Positions 21,116 through 31,935 of a stretch of 64,000 bases of DNA are shown in pieces. Each line of letters begins with the position of its first letter. Positions within the stretch are counted from its first letter, which is position 1. The stretch spans positions 1,078,001-1,142,000 of the forward strand of contig NZ_CP010401.1 of assembly GCF_001281405.1 (NCBI RefSeq), read 5' to 3'. This DNA comes from Bartonella ancashensis (GTDB lineage: Bacteria; Pseudomonadota; Alphaproteobacteria; Rhizobiales; Rhizobiaceae). The translations under genes were made by a program, and so were the position numbers. The notes beneath the pieces were generated by a model, which was not told the origin of the DNA, made no database searches, and was given only the letters and a program-made list of their open reading frames with translations.

Positions 21116-21192
21116 TGGTCGGAGCGATAGGATTCGAACCTACGACCCCCTGATCCCAAATCAGGTGCGCTACCAGACTGCGCTACGCTCCG
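21116..21192 (-). tRNA. tRNA-Pro (UGG)
   Basis: A 77-nt minus-strand cloverleaf with encoded CCA. The anticodon arm CTGAT-TTGGGAT-CAG gives UGG; the acceptor stem CGGAGCG/CGCTCCG is perfect. Confidence 0.95.
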
Positions 21193-21540
21193 CTACCTAA
21201 ACTCAATGTGCTCTTCCTAAAATTTTCGTGACAGAAGTGCAAGAGTAAAACACATTTTTTTAAAATTTTGTTTCATTTATTTACAAATAGCATCATCTTT
21301 GAATTTTTTTAACCCAGATTATACAAAACGAAAAACTCTTCTACTTAAAACTACGTTTACACGCGTAAAAAACCTAATTTACTAACATTAACCATTAAAA
21401 ATTTTAAGCTGACATCGCTTTTGGATAATTATAAATTTAGAATAGCACCACTCCCCTCAATAACCATCTCTTCACAAAAAATTGAAAATTTGATACGAAA
21501 AACTCCACGCCATATATGCATTTATAAGTTTTTTCTACAT
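21193..21540. other. 348-bp intergenic spacer
   Basis: AT-rich spacer between tRNA-Pro and the end of hdaA. Short plus-strand frames exist but have no protein-like composition; I see no feature here. Confidence 0.5.
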
Positions 21541-22239
21541 TCAAAAATCCAAAATTGTATTTGCATTTATAGCTTCGTTAACAACAGCACGTGTTATTTT
21601 ACTTTTTCTTTGTAGAGCTAACTTATCTATGGAATCAATAATTTTCCTTAATGAAGATAAAGATCTTTCACAACGATTGATAAGATAATGGACGATATCT
21701 GAGTGAACAACAATCTGCCGATCAGAAAAAAGTTTAAAGGCAACAGCCTCCAGTAATGTGTCATCAGGTTTATTAATTGCAACCAACATAACTGAATTAA
21801 GACGACTCCTTAAATCATTTAACTTTAGATTCCATGTCGATGGAAACGTATTAGCAGTCATAAGTAGAGTAGCCTGATGCATATCAAGATTTGCTTGCTT
21901 GATACTATTTATTAAGTGAAAAAGCCCTGTTTCGCTGACTTCTCCTGTATCAATATCCTCAATTAAAAATGATCTACCTGAGGATGCCAATGAAATAGCT
22001 TGATCAATATCATCACGATTAATAATTATAGCATTAGCTTTCTGCGCCCATACGCTGGAAAAATGTGTTTTACCACACCCCTCTCTTCCTACCAAAATAG
22101 CAAAAGGTAGTTTCCAATGTGGCCAATGATCAATAAGCTGAAAAGCCATACGATTACTATCTGTAATAACTAAGTCATCAAACTGAAAAATAGACTCATA
22201 AGGAAAATTAAGAGGCAACTGCATTTCACATCTTTTCAT
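21541..22239 (-). CDS. hdaA: DnaA-related regulator HdaA (Hda homologue)
   Basis: DnaA-like AAA+ protein without a DNA-binding domain; in alphaproteobacteria HdaA works with the beta clamp to promote DnaA-ATP hydrolysis and limit re-initiation. In 232 aa I see an N-terminal clamp-binding-like QLPLNF, a Walker A GREGCGKTH, the FLIEDID Walker B region, and LFHLINSIKQ and DLRSRL motifs. Its ATG overlaps the preceding gene's stop (ATGA), which fixes the start and couples the two. Confidence 0.9.
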   Translation of the reverse strand: MKRCEMQLPLNFPYESIFQFDDLVITDSNRMAFQLIDHWPHWKLPFAILVGREGCGKTHFSSVWAQKANAIIINRDDIDQAISLASSGRSFLIEDIDTGEVSETGLFHLINSIKQANLDMHQATLLMTANTFPSTWNLKLNDLRSRLNSVMLVAINKPDDTLLEAVAFKLFSDRQIVVHSDIVHYLINRCERSLSSLRKIIDSIDKLALQRKSKITRAVVNEAINANTILDF

Positions 22240-23390
22240 TTTGTAGCCTCAGAATTTTCACTTGGTAAATACAATTGAGAACTAAGATACGTATGAAGAG
22301 CAAAACGCACTAAAACCCCAACGGATGCTGCTGCCGGAACTGCAATAAGCATACCTGTAAAACCAAATAATGAACTAAATGCAAAAAGAGAAAATATCAG
22401 CCAAACAGGATGAAGACCTACCGATGAACCCACAAGCTTTGGTTGAAGAATACAGGCTTCTGTAAACTGACCAACAAGAAAAACAATCATTACAACAACA
22501 ACCAACTCCCAATCATTTGGATAAAACTGAACCCATGCAACCCCAACAGAGAGTGCGAGACCAAGCATTGTTCCGATATAAGGGATAAAACTGACGATGC
22601 CGATAAATATTCCAATTATCAAGGCAAAATTAAGGCCTGTAAAAGTTAGACCAATAGCATAATATGCTCCCAGTATCAAACAAACCGTTCCTTGCCCGCG
22701 GACAAAACCAGAAACTGCCCTATCCATTTCATAAAAAATTCCACGAACAGTTGCAAGGTGATCACGGGGTATCAAAGAGTCAACCGTTTCAATCATACGT
22801 CGCCAATCTAGCAACATATAAAATGCTACAACAGGCGATATTATCAACAGATTAATGATATTAACGATGGATTTTCCTGATCTTAAAAGTGAATTTAAAA
22901 GGGATGTAATGAGATCAGAACTTTGGCCTAAAATTGCCCTAATGTTAGCCTGCAACTCACTGGGATCACTTCCAAAATAGTGCTTAACCCAGTCAAAATC
23001 ATGTTGAACAAAAAGAGTCTGGATGCGAACCATATAAATTGGCAGACCATTACTTAAAAATTGCTGTATTTGTCCACTGATAATAGGAATTAAAATCGTC
23101 AAAGCTACTATGAAAATAATGGTGATAAATGAAGTAATTAAAAGGGTCCCTAGAACACGATGAATTCCAGATGATTCAAAAAGTTGAACTACAGGGTTAA
23201 GAAAATAAGCCAAAACAATTCCTACTACAAAAGGCAGCAAGATGGATCCAAAAATAAACATAAAAGCAACAAAAAAAACAAATGTTCCTAACCAAAAAAA
23301 AACCTGTTTTTTTATACTGCTTGGTAATGGTACTTGGGCATAGGCCGGCACATAAGAGGCATAGTACTTTTGACTTTTATTTTTACTCAT
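22236..23390 (-). CDS. AI-2E/PerM family membrane protein
   Basis: Multi-pass inner-membrane protein of the AI-2E exporter/PerM family (384 aa from the ATG at 23390; an upstream GTG adds four residues). Substrate is not inferable. It has about seven hydrophobic segments and family signatures PFVVGIVLAYFLNPVV near the N-terminus, SFIPYIGTMLGLALSVGVA, and LQPKLVGSSVGLHPVWLIFSL. In alphaproteobacteria it is usually placed directly before hdaA and divergent from purM-purN, as here. Confidence 0.92.
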   Translation of the reverse strand: MSKNKSQKYYASYVPAYAQVPLPSSIKKQVFFWLGTFVFFVAFMFIFGSILLPFVVGIVLAYFLNPVVQLFESSGIHRVLGTLLITSFITIIFIVALTILIPIISGQIQQFLSNGLPIYMVRIQTLFVQHDFDWVKHYFGSDPSELQANIRAILGQSSDLITSLLNSLLRSGKSIVNIINLLIISPVVAFYMLLDWRRMIETVDSLIPRDHLATVRGIFYEMDRAVSGFVRGQGTVCLILGAYYAIGLTFTGLNFALIIGIFIGIVSFIPYIGTMLGLALSVGVAWVQFYPNDWELVVVVMIVFLVGQFTEACILQPKLVGSSVGLHPVWLIFSLFAFSSLFGFTGMLIAVPAAASVGVLVRFALHTYLSSQLYLPSENSEATK

Positions 23391-23605
23391 CTTCTCTTTC
23401 ACTAGCTATGAAATAAAATTATTATAAATTGCGTAACATTTTTTTGTAATTAGCCCCCAATTTAGTTAAATGGCTACACTGCTCTTTTCATCAAACTAAA
23501 AACAGATATTTATCCCAGCATTCTACACCAATATCTCTTGCAGAGAAAATTCTATCATGGCATAGCGTAAACATCAAAATTGATTTTCCATGAGGAAAAA
23601 TTCTA

Positions 23606-24691
23606 ATGAGTAATCAAAATCCCATCGACAGAAAATCTAGCAATAACCTTACTTATGCAAAATCTGGTGTTGATATTAGCATGGGTAATCTTATGGTGCA
23701 AAAAATTAAGTCCCATGCGCATTCAACAAGACGCACAGGAGCAGATGCAGAAATTGGTGGCTTCGGAGGTCTTTTTGATCTGAAAGCGGCAGGATTTGTG
23801 GATCCCATTCTCGTTGCAACTACCGATGGTGTGGGAACAAAATTAAAAATTGCTACCGAAATTGGTATCCACAATACTGTTGGCATTGATCTCGTGGCTA
23901 TGTGTGTTAACGATTTAATTGTACAAGGTGCTGAACCACTCTTTTTCTTGGATTATTTTGCAACTGGAAAGCTTGATGCAGAACAAGGTTCTGAAATAGT
24001 TTCCGGTATTGCGACGGGGTGTCAGCGGGCTGGTGTAGCTCTCATCGGAGGGGAAACCGCAGAAATGCCTGGAATGTACATGAATGGGGATTATGATTTA
24101 GCAGGTTTTGCTGTAGGAGCTGTTGAACGTAACTCCTTATTACCGTTAAAAAATATAACTGAAGATGATGCCATTTTAGGCCTTCACTCATCTGGAATTC
24201 ACTCAAATGGTTTTTCTCTTGTCAGGAAAATCATTGCAGATAACAATCTGCAATGGAACCACCCTGCTCCTTTTTCTCCTAACATGAACCTGGGTGAGGC
24301 ACTGCTCGTACCGACACGCATCTACGTAAAAACACTACTCTCCATTATTCGAGGTTGTAAAGGAATAAAAGCCCTAGCTCACATTACAGGTGGTGGATTT
24401 CCTGAAAATATTCCACGAGTTCTTCCATCTCCTTTTTGTGCCGAAATCAATCTTTCTTCTATTAACCTCCCACCGGTATTTTCGTGGATTGCTAAGCAAG
24501 GTAACGTACAAGAAAAGGAAATGCTCCAAACATTTAATTGCGGCATTGGTATGGTCATTATTGTTGCACGAGATTCACTCGAAATTGTTACAAAAGAACT
24601 AGAAGAAAGGGGAGAACATGTTACTCTTCTCGGCTCCTTGAAAAAAGATCATGAGAACAAAATCCTTTATAAAGGGACGCTCCATCTATGA
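23606..24691 (+). CDS. purM: phosphoribosylformylglycinamidine cyclo-ligase (AIR synthetase)
   Basis: Fifth step of purine synthesis: ATP-dependent closure of FGAM to AIR. The 361 aa protein has [12 protein letters not shown], the glycine-rich ATP loop [32 protein letters not shown] and [21 protein letters not shown] stretch lies 12-15 bases before the ATG. It is the first gene of purM-purN; its stop TGA at 24689-24691 overlaps an ATG that would be the natural purN start but for one base. Confidence 0.97.
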   Translation: MSNQNPIDRKSSNNLTYAKSGVDISMGNLMVQKIKSHAHSTRRTGADAEIGGFGGLFDLKAAGFVDPILVATTDGVGTKLKIATEIGIHNTVGIDLVAMCVNDLIVQGAEPLFFLDYFATGKLDAEQGSEIVSGIATGCQRAGVALIGGETAEMPGMYMNGDYDLAGFAVGAVERNSLLPLKNITEDDAILGLHSSGIHSNGFSLVRKIIADNNLQWNHPAPFSPNMNLGEALLVPTRIYVKTLLSIIRGCKGIKALAHITGGGFPENIPRVLPSPFCAEINLSSINLPPVFSWIAKQGNVQEKEMLQTFNCGIGMVIIVARDSLEIVTKELEERGEHVTLLGSLKKDHENKILYKGTLHL

Positions 24692-25301
24692 AAAAAAGGT
24701 GGTTATTTTTATTTCTGGTAATGGATCTAATATGCTTTCTCTTATCAAGGAAAGTAAAGCTGCTGGTTATCCTGCTGAAATTGTAGCTGTTATTTGCGAC
24801 AGGCCTCATGCTGCTGGTATTGAGAAAGCTCGCAAATATGACCTTCCCGTCCATGTTTTCGATCGTACAAAATATCCTTCTAGAGATACGCATGAAGAAT
24901 CCATTCTGGATATCCTAGCTCAATATAAACCAGATTTTATCTGCCTCGCTGGTTACATGCGCCTCATCTCATCACGCTTTATAAAGCTCTACGAAGGAAG
25001 AATCCTCAACATCCACCCTTCCCTTTTACCTGCATTTAAAGGCTTGCATGTTCACGAAAGGGTGATAGAAGAAGGAGTCAAAATTACAGGCTGTACCGTT
25101 CACCTTGTCGTAGAAGAGATGGATGCAGGAAAAATTCTTGCCCAGGCTGCTGTTCCTGTATATCACAGCGACACGGCAGAAATTTTAGCACAAAGAGTTC
25201 TCAAAGTTGAGCACGAGCTTTATCCAAAGGCTTTAAAATTTTTGATCCAAAATTATATAGAGGAAGATGTAAATACACAGCAGAAGCTTTTATCTTTTTG
25301 A
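24651..25301 (+). CDS. purN: phosphoribosylglycinamide formyltransferase (start disturbed)
   Basis: Third step of purine synthesis: transfer of formyl from 10-formyl-THF to GAR. Family motifs are [21 protein letters not shown], the catalytic region [26 protein letters not shown] and [14 protein letters not shown]. The start is unusual: an ATG at 24688 overlapping the purM stop is followed by only seven A's, which puts it out of frame; eight would give [11 protein letters not shown]. The coordinates use the in-frame ATG at 24651, which overlaps purM by 41 bp; GTG at 24700 is another option. Confidence 0.92.
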   Translation: MRTKSFIKGRSIYEKKVVIFISGNGSNMLSLIKESKAAGYPAEIVAVICDRPHAAGIEKARKYDLPVHVFDRTKYPSRDTHEESILDILAQYKPDFICLAGYMRLISSRFIKLYEGRILNIHPSLLPAFKGLHVHERVIEEGVKITGCTVHLVVEEMDAGKILAQAAVPVYHSDTAEILAQRVLKVEHELYPKALKFLIQNYIEEDVNTQQKLLSF

Positions 25302-25874
25302 AACACTGGAGAATATACCAGTCCGCACATTCATTTTTAAAGCACCTATTACTTAATGTTGAATTTTCCAATGAATTCTTCATTTATGAGCGCCTCCACC
25401 TAAGATCTATTTAGATTTTTTACAGAATCAATTGATACAATCATCCTGAAAATAAAAATTCTCTAAATTCAATTTAGTAATAACGCGTGCCTAACTGAGA
25501 TACGTAGCCTTCTCTTTTCGGTACTGTCCATAATACTTTAAAAAACTGAAAATTCTGACATTATCTGTCTCTTTTTATAATGTGTTATTATGCATGCACT
25601 TGTATATAACTCACCACTAAAAAGCCTTTTCATTTATCAGTGTAAAGGCACACTAATCATACTAAACTATATTAATAAAAATACCCCTAGAGAATCTGAG
25701 CTTTTGTTTTAAAATATAGCCATATCCTTAAATGTACCTCATTATACCATGCATAGATTCTTTTAATTCGATATTGTCTTGATAATAAATTAAGTTTATA
25801 GCATAGTCGGTCGTTTTGTTGCACACTGCGCAATATTTTACTCTATCCTTGCACGAGGTTAAAAGACGCAATTA
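25302..25874. other. 573-bp intergenic spacer
   Basis: Long AT-rich spacer between purN and the DsbA-like gene. No RNA gene, repeat or credible ORF seen. It may hold promoter elements for the thiol oxidoreductase gene. Confidence 0.5.
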
Positions 25875-26714
25875 ATGATTTATCAACTTCAGTACTTAGT
25901 AGTAAAATCAGGTGTGGTATTTTTAGTACTAGCTCTATTAGGCACTTCATCAGTACTCGATGCGAAAGAAAAAAATCCTAACTCTACTTTAAAAAATCTT
26001 GAAGCACAAATTCTGGAAGATCCGGATTTTTTATCCGAGCTTAGCAAGAAAATTATGCTGAATATCGACAATCGTTATATCCAAAACACTATAAGGAATT
26101 ATCTTCTTCAGAATCCAGAAATTATGATTGAAATGCAATTGATTCTTCAAAAAAAAGTAGATAAACAGAACATTACGTCACTTAAAGAAGAAATTTTTCA
26201 CTCTCCCCATGACGCGATCATCGGGAATCCAAATGGTAAAATAGTTCTCGTCGAATTTTTTGACTATAATTGCGGCTATTGTAAACGTTCATATTCGAAC
26301 ATAGCAAGCTTAATAAAAAAGTACCCAGATTTGAAAATGATTATTAAAGATTTGCCAATCTTAGGTCCCGATTCGATGGCAGCACATGCTGTTGCATATG
26401 CCTTTCGAAAACAATTTCCTCATAAGTATGCTCAATTTCATGAAAAACTTGTAAGAGATAAGGGTCGTACTAACGAAGAAAAAGCTATGAAAATAGCTAT
26501 TTCTCTTGGAGCAAATGAACAAAGTCTGCGCCGTATAATGCAGAATTCTAACTTAAAAGAAATTTTTAAAGAAAATATCCAAATTTCTTCTGCTCTGAAT
26601 ATCACAGGTACCCCCTCTTATATTATCGGTGACACCGTGTTTGTTGGAGCTGTAGAAAATGCTGATCTCGAAAAAATAATTGAGAATGTACAAGGAGATG
26701 TTTCTTTTAATTAA
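25875..26714 (+). CDS. DsbA-family periplasmic thiol:disulfide oxidoreductase
   Basis: Secreted thioredoxin-fold protein of 279 aa, related to the Com1/DsbA (DsbG-like) group. The N-terminus has a positively charged, hydrophobic signal-type segment ending around SVLDA. A ~65-residue helical stalk (ILEDPDFLSELSKKIM, NYLLQNPEIMIEMQ) precedes the thioredoxin domain. The active site is FFDYNCGYCKRS and the cis-Pro loop is ITGTPSYIIG. It likely oxidises or isomerises periplasmic and outer-membrane proteins. Monocistronic. Confidence 0.9.
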   Translation: MIYQLQYLVVKSGVVFLVLALLGTSSVLDAKEKNPNSTLKNLEAQILEDPDFLSELSKKIMLNIDNRYIQNTIRNYLLQNPEIMIEMQLILQKKVDKQNITSLKEEIFHSPHDAIIGNPNGKIVLVEFFDYNCGYCKRSYSNIASLIKKYPDLKMIIKDLPILGPDSMAAHAVAYAFRKQFPHKYAQFHEKLVRDKGRTNEEKAMKIAISLGANEQSLRRIMQNSNLKEIFKENIQISSALNITGTPSYIIGDTVFVGAVENADLEKIIENVQGDVSFN

Positions 26715-26840
26715 AGTACTTTAATAATATCATTTTTTCGCTTTTTATAAGCAAAAATTGGTTTGGAATCGCAAATTTTCGAAGAGGAAGTGATATTGGA
26801 GTCATGATGATTTTTATCGATCAAGGAGTTGAAAATTAAA

Positions 26841-27329
26841 ATGGTAATAAATAAAAAAAACATGACGAAAGACACAAAAATTGACATGGAAATTATCCGT
26901 GATCTTGCAAAAATTTTGAACGAAACAAATTTAAGCAACATTGAGCTTGAACAGGACGGAATTCGTATTTGTGTCTCACGCCAAGGTGTTTTACCTCCTC
27001 ACGAGAAAACAATTTATACTGCCATTCCTCCTCATGCTACAACTCCTCCTGCTGCTGCAACTACACCATCCCCTGCAAAAGAAGAAAAATTGTCAAAAAA
27101 TGCAATAACATCTCCGATGGTTGGTACAGCATATCTTGCACCTTCCCCTGGTGCACAGCCGTTCGTTGAGATAGGACAAAATGTTTCTGAAGGTCAGACA
27201 TTACTTATCATTGAAGCAATGAAAACTATGAATCACATCTCATCACCACGTTCAGGAACTGTAAAGGCTATTTTTGTGAAGGATTCTCAACCTGTTGAAT
27301 TTGAAGAACCACTCATTGTCGTTGAATAA
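26841..27329 (+). CDS. accB: acetyl-CoA carboxylase biotin carboxyl carrier protein
   Basis: BCCP subunit of acetyl-CoA carboxylase, the first step of fatty acid synthesis (162 aa). The biotinyl domain at the C-terminus has the biotin-accepting Lys in [10 protein letters not shown]; a Pro/Ala/Thr-rich linker (residues ~60-80) separates it from the helical N-terminal part. AAGGAG at 26823-26828 favours the ATG at 26841, although the spacing is long; an in-frame TTG at 26829 lies too near it. accC follows 13 bp later. Confidence 0.95.
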   Translation: MVINKKNMTKDTKIDMEIIRDLAKILNETNLSNIELEQDGIRICVSRQGVLPPHEKTIYTAIPPHATTPPAAATTPSPAKEEKLSKNAITSPMVGTAYLAPSPGAQPFVEIGQNVSEGQTLLIIEAMKTMNHISSPRSGTVKAIFVKDSQPVEFEEPLIVVE

Positions 27330-27342
27330 AACGGAAAGAAAC

Positions 27343-28716
27343 ATGATTAAAAAAATTCTAATCGCCAATAGAGGAGAGATTGCTGTCCGTATTCTGCGTG
27401 CCTGTAAGGAGCTTGGAATTAAAACTGTAGCTATTCACTCAACTGCTGATGTCGACGCTATGCACGTTCGTCTTTCCGATGAAAGTGTCTGTATTGGACC
27501 TCCATCTTCTCGTGATTCTTATTTAAACATTCATCAAATAATCGCTGCCTGTGAAATCACAGGAGCAGATTCTGTTCACCCTGGATATGGATTTCTCTCT
27601 GAAAATGCAAAGTTTGCAAATATTTTAGAAGCTCATAACATTACGTTTATCGGTCCAACAGCTACGCATATTCAAATCATGGGTGATAAAATAGAGGCTA
27701 AAAAAACAGCTAAATCTCTTGGGATTCCTGTCGTACCTGGTTCTGATGGTGCTGTAACTGAGGAAACAGACGCCTTACATATTGCTCAAGAGATTGGTTA
27801 TCCAGTTATCATTAAAGCTTCTTCAGGTGGTGGTGGTCGTGGTATGAAAGTTGCTCATTCTGAAAAAGAACTTTCTATAGCTCTGCACACGGCCCGCTCA
27901 GAAGCAAATGCAGCATTCGGTGATGATGCTGTTTATATAGAAAAGTATCTAGAGAAACCGCGCCATATTGAAGTCCAAGTTATAGGAGATGGAGCTGGAC
28001 ATGCTATTCATCTAGGAGAACGTGATTGTTCGCTTCAACGACGTCATCAAAAAGTATGGGAAGAGGCTCTCTCACCTGCACTCAACGAAGAAGAACGCAA
28101 AAAAATTGGTGACATCGTTGCAAATGCTTGTGCAAAACTTAGATATCGCGGAGCAGGAACCATCGAATTCCTTTATGAAAACGGTGAATTTTACTTCATA
28201 GAAATGAATACCCGCTTACAAGTTGAGCATCCTGTTACGGAAGCTATTACAGGCATAGATTTAGTTCATGAGCAAATTCATATTGCATCTGGTCAAGGTC
28301 TTTCAGTCACACAAGATGACGTTCGCTTTTCTGGCCATGCTATTGAATGTCGCATTAATGCCGAAAATCCTATTAATTTTATGCCATCTCCTGGGCTCAT
28401 TACACATTTTCATACACCAGGAGGATTAGGAATTCGTGTTGATTCAGGTGTCTACTCTGGTTATTATATCCCTCCTTATTATGATAGTTTGATTGGAAAG
28501 TTAATCGTTCATGGGCGGACACGCTTAGAGTGCATGATGCGTTTGCGACGTGCGTTGGATGAATTCGTTGTTGATGGTGTTAAAACAACATTGCCTTTGT
28601 TTCGTGATCTCATTGATAATCCTGATATTGAAAAAGGTAATTACAATATTCATTGGCTAGAAAAATATCTCTCCAACAAAGAAAGTTTTAACAGTGTAGA
28701 AAAAAATAACCTCTAA
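27343..28716 (+). CDS. accC: acetyl-CoA carboxylase biotin carboxylase subunit
   Basis: ATP-grasp enzyme that carboxylates biotin on AccB using bicarbonate; 457 aa. The start MIKKILIANRGEIAVRI at 27343, preceded by GGAAAG, is standard. The glycine-rich ATP loop IKASSGGGGRGMKVAH, the catalytic region HLGERDCSLQRRHQK, and FYFIEMNTRLQVEHPVTE are intact. It is the second gene of accB-accC. A weak AT-only hairpin follows. Confidence 0.97.
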   Translation: MIKKILIANRGEIAVRILRACKELGIKTVAIHSTADVDAMHVRLSDESVCIGPPSSRDSYLNIHQIIAACEITGADSVHPGYGFLSENAKFANILEAHNITFIGPTATHIQIMGDKIEAKKTAKSLGIPVVPGSDGAVTEETDALHIAQEIGYPVIIKASSGGGGRGMKVAHSEKELSIALHTARSEANAAFGDDAVYIEKYLEKPRHIEVQVIGDGAGHAIHLGERDCSLQRRHQKVWEEALSPALNEEERKKIGDIVANACAKLRYRGAGTIEFLYENGEFYFIEMNTRLQVEHPVTEAITGIDLVHEQIHIASGQGLSVTQDDVRFSGHAIECRINAENPINFMPSPGLITHFHTPGGLGIRVDSGVYSGYYIPPYYDSLIGKLIVHGRTRLECMMRLRRALDEFVVDGVKTTLPLFRDLIDNPDIEKGNYNIHWLEKYLSNKESFNSVEKNNL

Positions 28717-28727
28717 ACAAACAAGAA

Positions 28728-28744
28728 AACTTAAAGTTTAAGTT
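28728..28744 (+). terminator. weak hairpin after accC
   Basis: AACTTAAA-G-TTTAAGTT, followed by an A/T-rich stretch (ATATTTTATT), 11 bp after the accC stop. The stem has little GC, so termination efficiency is doubtful. Confidence 0.3.
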
Positions 28745-28821
28745 ATATTTTATTAACAGTGAATTCTGGTTTCTCAGTATCCGCAGGTACAAGCCTTGGA
28801 TGTTGTGAACTGTAGATTATT

Positions 28822-29025
28822 GTGTGGTATGCACTTACGAAAAACCCACAAGACTTGAATATCCTTGATGAAATGGATGCTGAAGTTGTGATCAAAAATT
28901 TGAAATATTATCTAAAGTCTTTTATACTTCTTACGCTGCTTGACGTAGCACGCTCAACGCGAAAGTCGGACACCTCCTGCTACTCTTCATCACAGCACAA
29001 CGTGCAACTCATCGCATTTTATTGA
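28822..29025 (+). other. unrecognised 67-codon ORF, possibly a gene remnant
   Basis: An open frame between accC and tRNA-Thr beginning MWYALTKNPQDLNILDEMDA. The first ~32 residues (through VVIKNLKYYLKS) are acidic/basic and protein-like; the rest is Ser/Arg-rich and looks like noise. No ribosome binding site is obvious. I recognise no family; it may be the 5' relic of a lost gene. Confidence 0.25.
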
Positions 29026-29033
29026 AAAAACGG

Positions 29034-29106
<73 letters not shown>

Positions 29107-29634
29107 ACTGCAAGACCGGGATTAGCATAAATATATCCAAAGGTAAATAGAAGATCACACACATACACTCTAAGGATATAATCCTTAACAACGATATATT
29201 TTATCAATATACAAATAGAGAATATTTGAGAAATTAACTTTATATTTTTAAAAGGAAATTCTATAAAAATCTAATTCATAAATAACTTAATTAAAATTTT
29301 TCCTTACTTAGCTCTTTTCATTCCTCATATGGATAGTCAATACTTTCGCTAATATTCAAATAGAAAAATCTTCTTTCTCTTGTCATTAAAGAAAAACCAA
29401 TGATCCTACAGCAAAGCATCTCAACTTCTTCAAAGCTACAATAAATTATTTTTAATAATAAAAAGGGAAGAAAAATTACATCAAACTCTATTACAAATAC
29501 CCATATCCTGAATGCTCAGTGTATAAAAAATACAACTAGCACGATCAAGAATCTCTCTAGTCAATAGGATAAACTACTTCTTTTTTTCCTAATTTACCAG
29601 TAGTTTAATAGATACATCTGCTCTTTTTAGAACT
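29107..29634. other. 528-bp intergenic spacer
   Basis: Very AT-rich spacer between tRNA-Thr and the DUF900 hydrolase gene. I find only short, compositionally noisy frames; no structure recognised. Confidence 0.5.
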
Positions 29635-30819
29635 TTATTGACCAAACAACGAAGATAGAATACGCATAGGTGTATAAAAAATAAAGCTTGTCGTGTCCTG
29701 CAAAGAATCGCTACTATCAGAAAAAATAGCCTGACTGGAAGAAGATTTTGTTTCTTGCATGATTGCTGAGGACAAAGAACCATCTCGAGAAAGAGCCATT
29801 AACGTAGGTGATGATGCAAATACATTGTGCGCTCCACCATCAACATTGGAAACATCAAGGACAGCTATTCTATTCTTCTTAAACAGATCAATATTTAAGC
29901 CATCCCCTAAACGAGGATGCCCCCCTGCTAAACGTGCTGAAATAGCAAGAGCCCTATCTTTACGAGATACTAAAACAGCTGTTGGTCTAGGCAGTATCTT
30001 AATATCTTTAAGTTGGCGCTCAAACACATCTACATCAATATCTGGAGCAGCCATTAAAAAGCTTGTAATACGGCGAATCGGATCATATTTTCCCTGCAGA
30101 GCTAACGTCCTAAATGCTTCCATTATGACAAAATTACCCATAGAGTGCGCGATAACCGAAATATAGTTAGCATCTGTCTCACTGATAACTGTTAAAAGAT
30201 CAATCAACCCATCACGTGCAAAATTAGCACTATCACGATCATAAACATAAAGGGGCATCGATCCAGCAGAAGGCCACGAATAATGTACAGTTACAACATT
30301 CAAAGAATAATCATACGAAAATTGAGCTGCCCGGAAGACGCCATCAGCAAAATTATTATTGTAACCATGAATAAAGAGAAATATTTCTTTGTTCTTGTCA
30401 TTCTGCTTTGCCAACACAGCATTTAATTGTTTCTTAAATTCCTCTCTATTATTATATTTTTGCAAAGATACAGCTGCAAAATACTTATCATGAGTGGGTC
30501 TATAGGCATTTGTCTCAACCATACCCTTCACATGTTTTTGTGGAATCCCTACATCAACACGGTTGTAATAAACCTTTTTTGATCGCTTCTCTCCATAAGG
30601 TTGGGAGTAGCTATCCTGCATCATACGGCTTGTGGCAACATACACAGGAACAATAGCTTTTGGAAAAACTTTATTATTCTCAATTTCTTCCTGTACTGAA
30701 AGCATAGAAGGCGTCGAATGAATCCCGTGCCACAACACAGCACGCGTCCTATAGCAAGCTGAAAAAAGAACGACACAGGCAAAAAACATAAAATATTCCA
30801 AGAATCTTGTATTTTTCAT
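29635..30819 (-). CDS. DUF900 alpha/beta-hydrolase lipoprotein
   Basis: Predicted lipid-anchored serine hydrolase (394 aa) of the DUF900 family; substrate unknown. A hydrophobic signal ends in the lipobox VLFSAC. The hydrolase core has FLFIHGYNNNF (oxyanion region), VHYSWPSAGS and the nucleophile elbow VIAHSMGNFV (GxSxG-like, AHSMG). A later Asp (MAAPDIDVD) and a His (GGAHNVF) could complete the triad. It stands alone between two tRNA genes. Confidence 0.88.
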   Translation of the reverse strand: MKNTRFLEYFMFFACVVLFSACYRTRAVLWHGIHSTPSMLSVQEEIENNKVFPKAIVPVYVATSRMMQDSYSQPYGEKRSKKVYYNRVDVGIPQKHVKGMVETNAYRPTHDKYFAAVSLQKYNNREEFKKQLNAVLAKQNDKNKEIFLFIHGYNNNFADGVFRAAQFSYDYSLNVVTVHYSWPSAGSMPLYVYDRDSANFARDGLIDLLTVISETDANYISVIAHSMGNFVIMEAFRTLALQGKYDPIRRITSFLMAAPDIDVDVFERQLKDIKILPRPTAVLVSRKDRALAISARLAGGHPRLGDGLNIDLFKKNRIAVLDVSNVDGGAHNVFASSPTLMALSRDGSLSSAIMQETKSSSSQAIFSDSSDSLQDTTSFIFYTPMRILSSLFGQ

Positions 30820-30995
30820 TATGACATTATCACAATTTTACCAAAAATATACACTATCACTTAAGATAAGAGATAAGGAAATTTCCTTAATAACATGAAA
30901 TAAAACAACTATTATAACAACACTAGCAAAGAAATCCATACACCATATACAGATTTCCTATAACGCTGCACAGACTTACTAACATTAGAAATAAG

Positions 30996-31080
30996 TGGTG
31001 CGGTCGAGAAGACTCGAACTTCCACGGGCTGCCCCACAGCGACCTCAACGCTGCGCGTCTACCAATTCCGCCACGACCGC
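30996..31080 (-). tRNA. tRNA-Leu (GAG)
   Basis: An 85-nt class II tRNA on the minus strand with a long variable arm and encoded CCA. The anticodon arm CAGCG-TTGAGGT-CGCTG gives GAG; the acceptor GCGGTCG/CGACCGC is perfect. Confidence 0.95.
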
Positions 31081-31212
31081 ACACGGTAGAGAAGAATATC
31101 ACCTCTGGCATTTAACAAAACATACAGAAAGGCACAAGAGCATTGACGCATTTATTTTACTAAATGGTGAAAATAGACTCCTACACCATACAACCTAATT
31201 ACCACATCACAC

Positions 31213-31815
31213 TCAGCGAATCATCTCCATGAAATTAGCTTGTACACTTTGATTTTTTTCATAACAATCTAAAAACCTTGTTGTCACTGTTATTGCTCCT
31301 TGTTTCTGCACCCCTCTCATGCTCATGCACGTATGTTCAGCTTCGACCAATACTGCAACACCTCTAGGTTGCAGATGTATTTTCAAAGCATCAGCTATTT
31401 GGGCTGTCATAGCTTCCTGCGTTTGTAAACGACGCGCAAAAACATCTACGATTCGTGCAATTTTTGAAAGACCAACAATTTTTGTATCAGGAAAATAAGC
31501 TACATGAGCCTTACCAATGATTGGAAGCATATGATGCTCACAATGTGAGTAAAATGAAATATCCTTTACCAAAACAGCTTCATCATATCCTGAAACTTCT
31601 TCAAAAACTGTACCTAAAATCTCCTCGGCTGATTCATTGTAACCACCAAAAAGTTCACTGTAGACTTTGATAACACGCTTTGGTGTATCCAAAAGCCCTT
31701 CACGATTTGGATCTTCCCCTATCCATGATAACAACGTGCGAATCGCCTCTTGTACCTTTTCAAGATCAGGACTCTCCTTTTCAGACAAGAACTGATTTGC
31801 AACATTTTTTTTCAC
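31213..31815 (-). CDS. folE: GTP cyclohydrolase I
   Basis: Converts GTP to dihydroneopterin triphosphate, the first step of folate synthesis. The core shows [34 protein letters not shown] with zinc-site Cys/His, [16 protein letters not shown], and [18 protein letters not shown] favour the GTG at 31815 (200 aa), which has GGAG seven bases upstream and begins just before the family core; an in-frame ATG at 31869 adds 18 residues. It is divergent from the NifU-like gene. Confidence 0.95.
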   Translation of the reverse strand: MKKNVANQFLSEKESPDLEKVQEAIRTLLSWIGEDPNREGLLDTPKRVIKVYSELFGGYNESAEEILGTVFEEVSGYDEAVLVKDISFYSHCEHHMLPIIGKAHVAYFPDTKIVGLSKIARIVDVFARRLQTQEAMTAQIADALKIHLQPRGVAVLVEAEHTCMSMRGVQKQGAITVTTRFLDCYEKNQSVQANFMEMIR

Positions 31816-31935
31816 AACAAAACTCCAGCTTACTCTGTATGAAGATTTAGTATATATTCGCGCTAACAATAGCCTTTATACGAATGAATTAAAAGCTTGA
31901 ACGCTGAAAATTTTAAACTTTTTAGATGAAAATTC

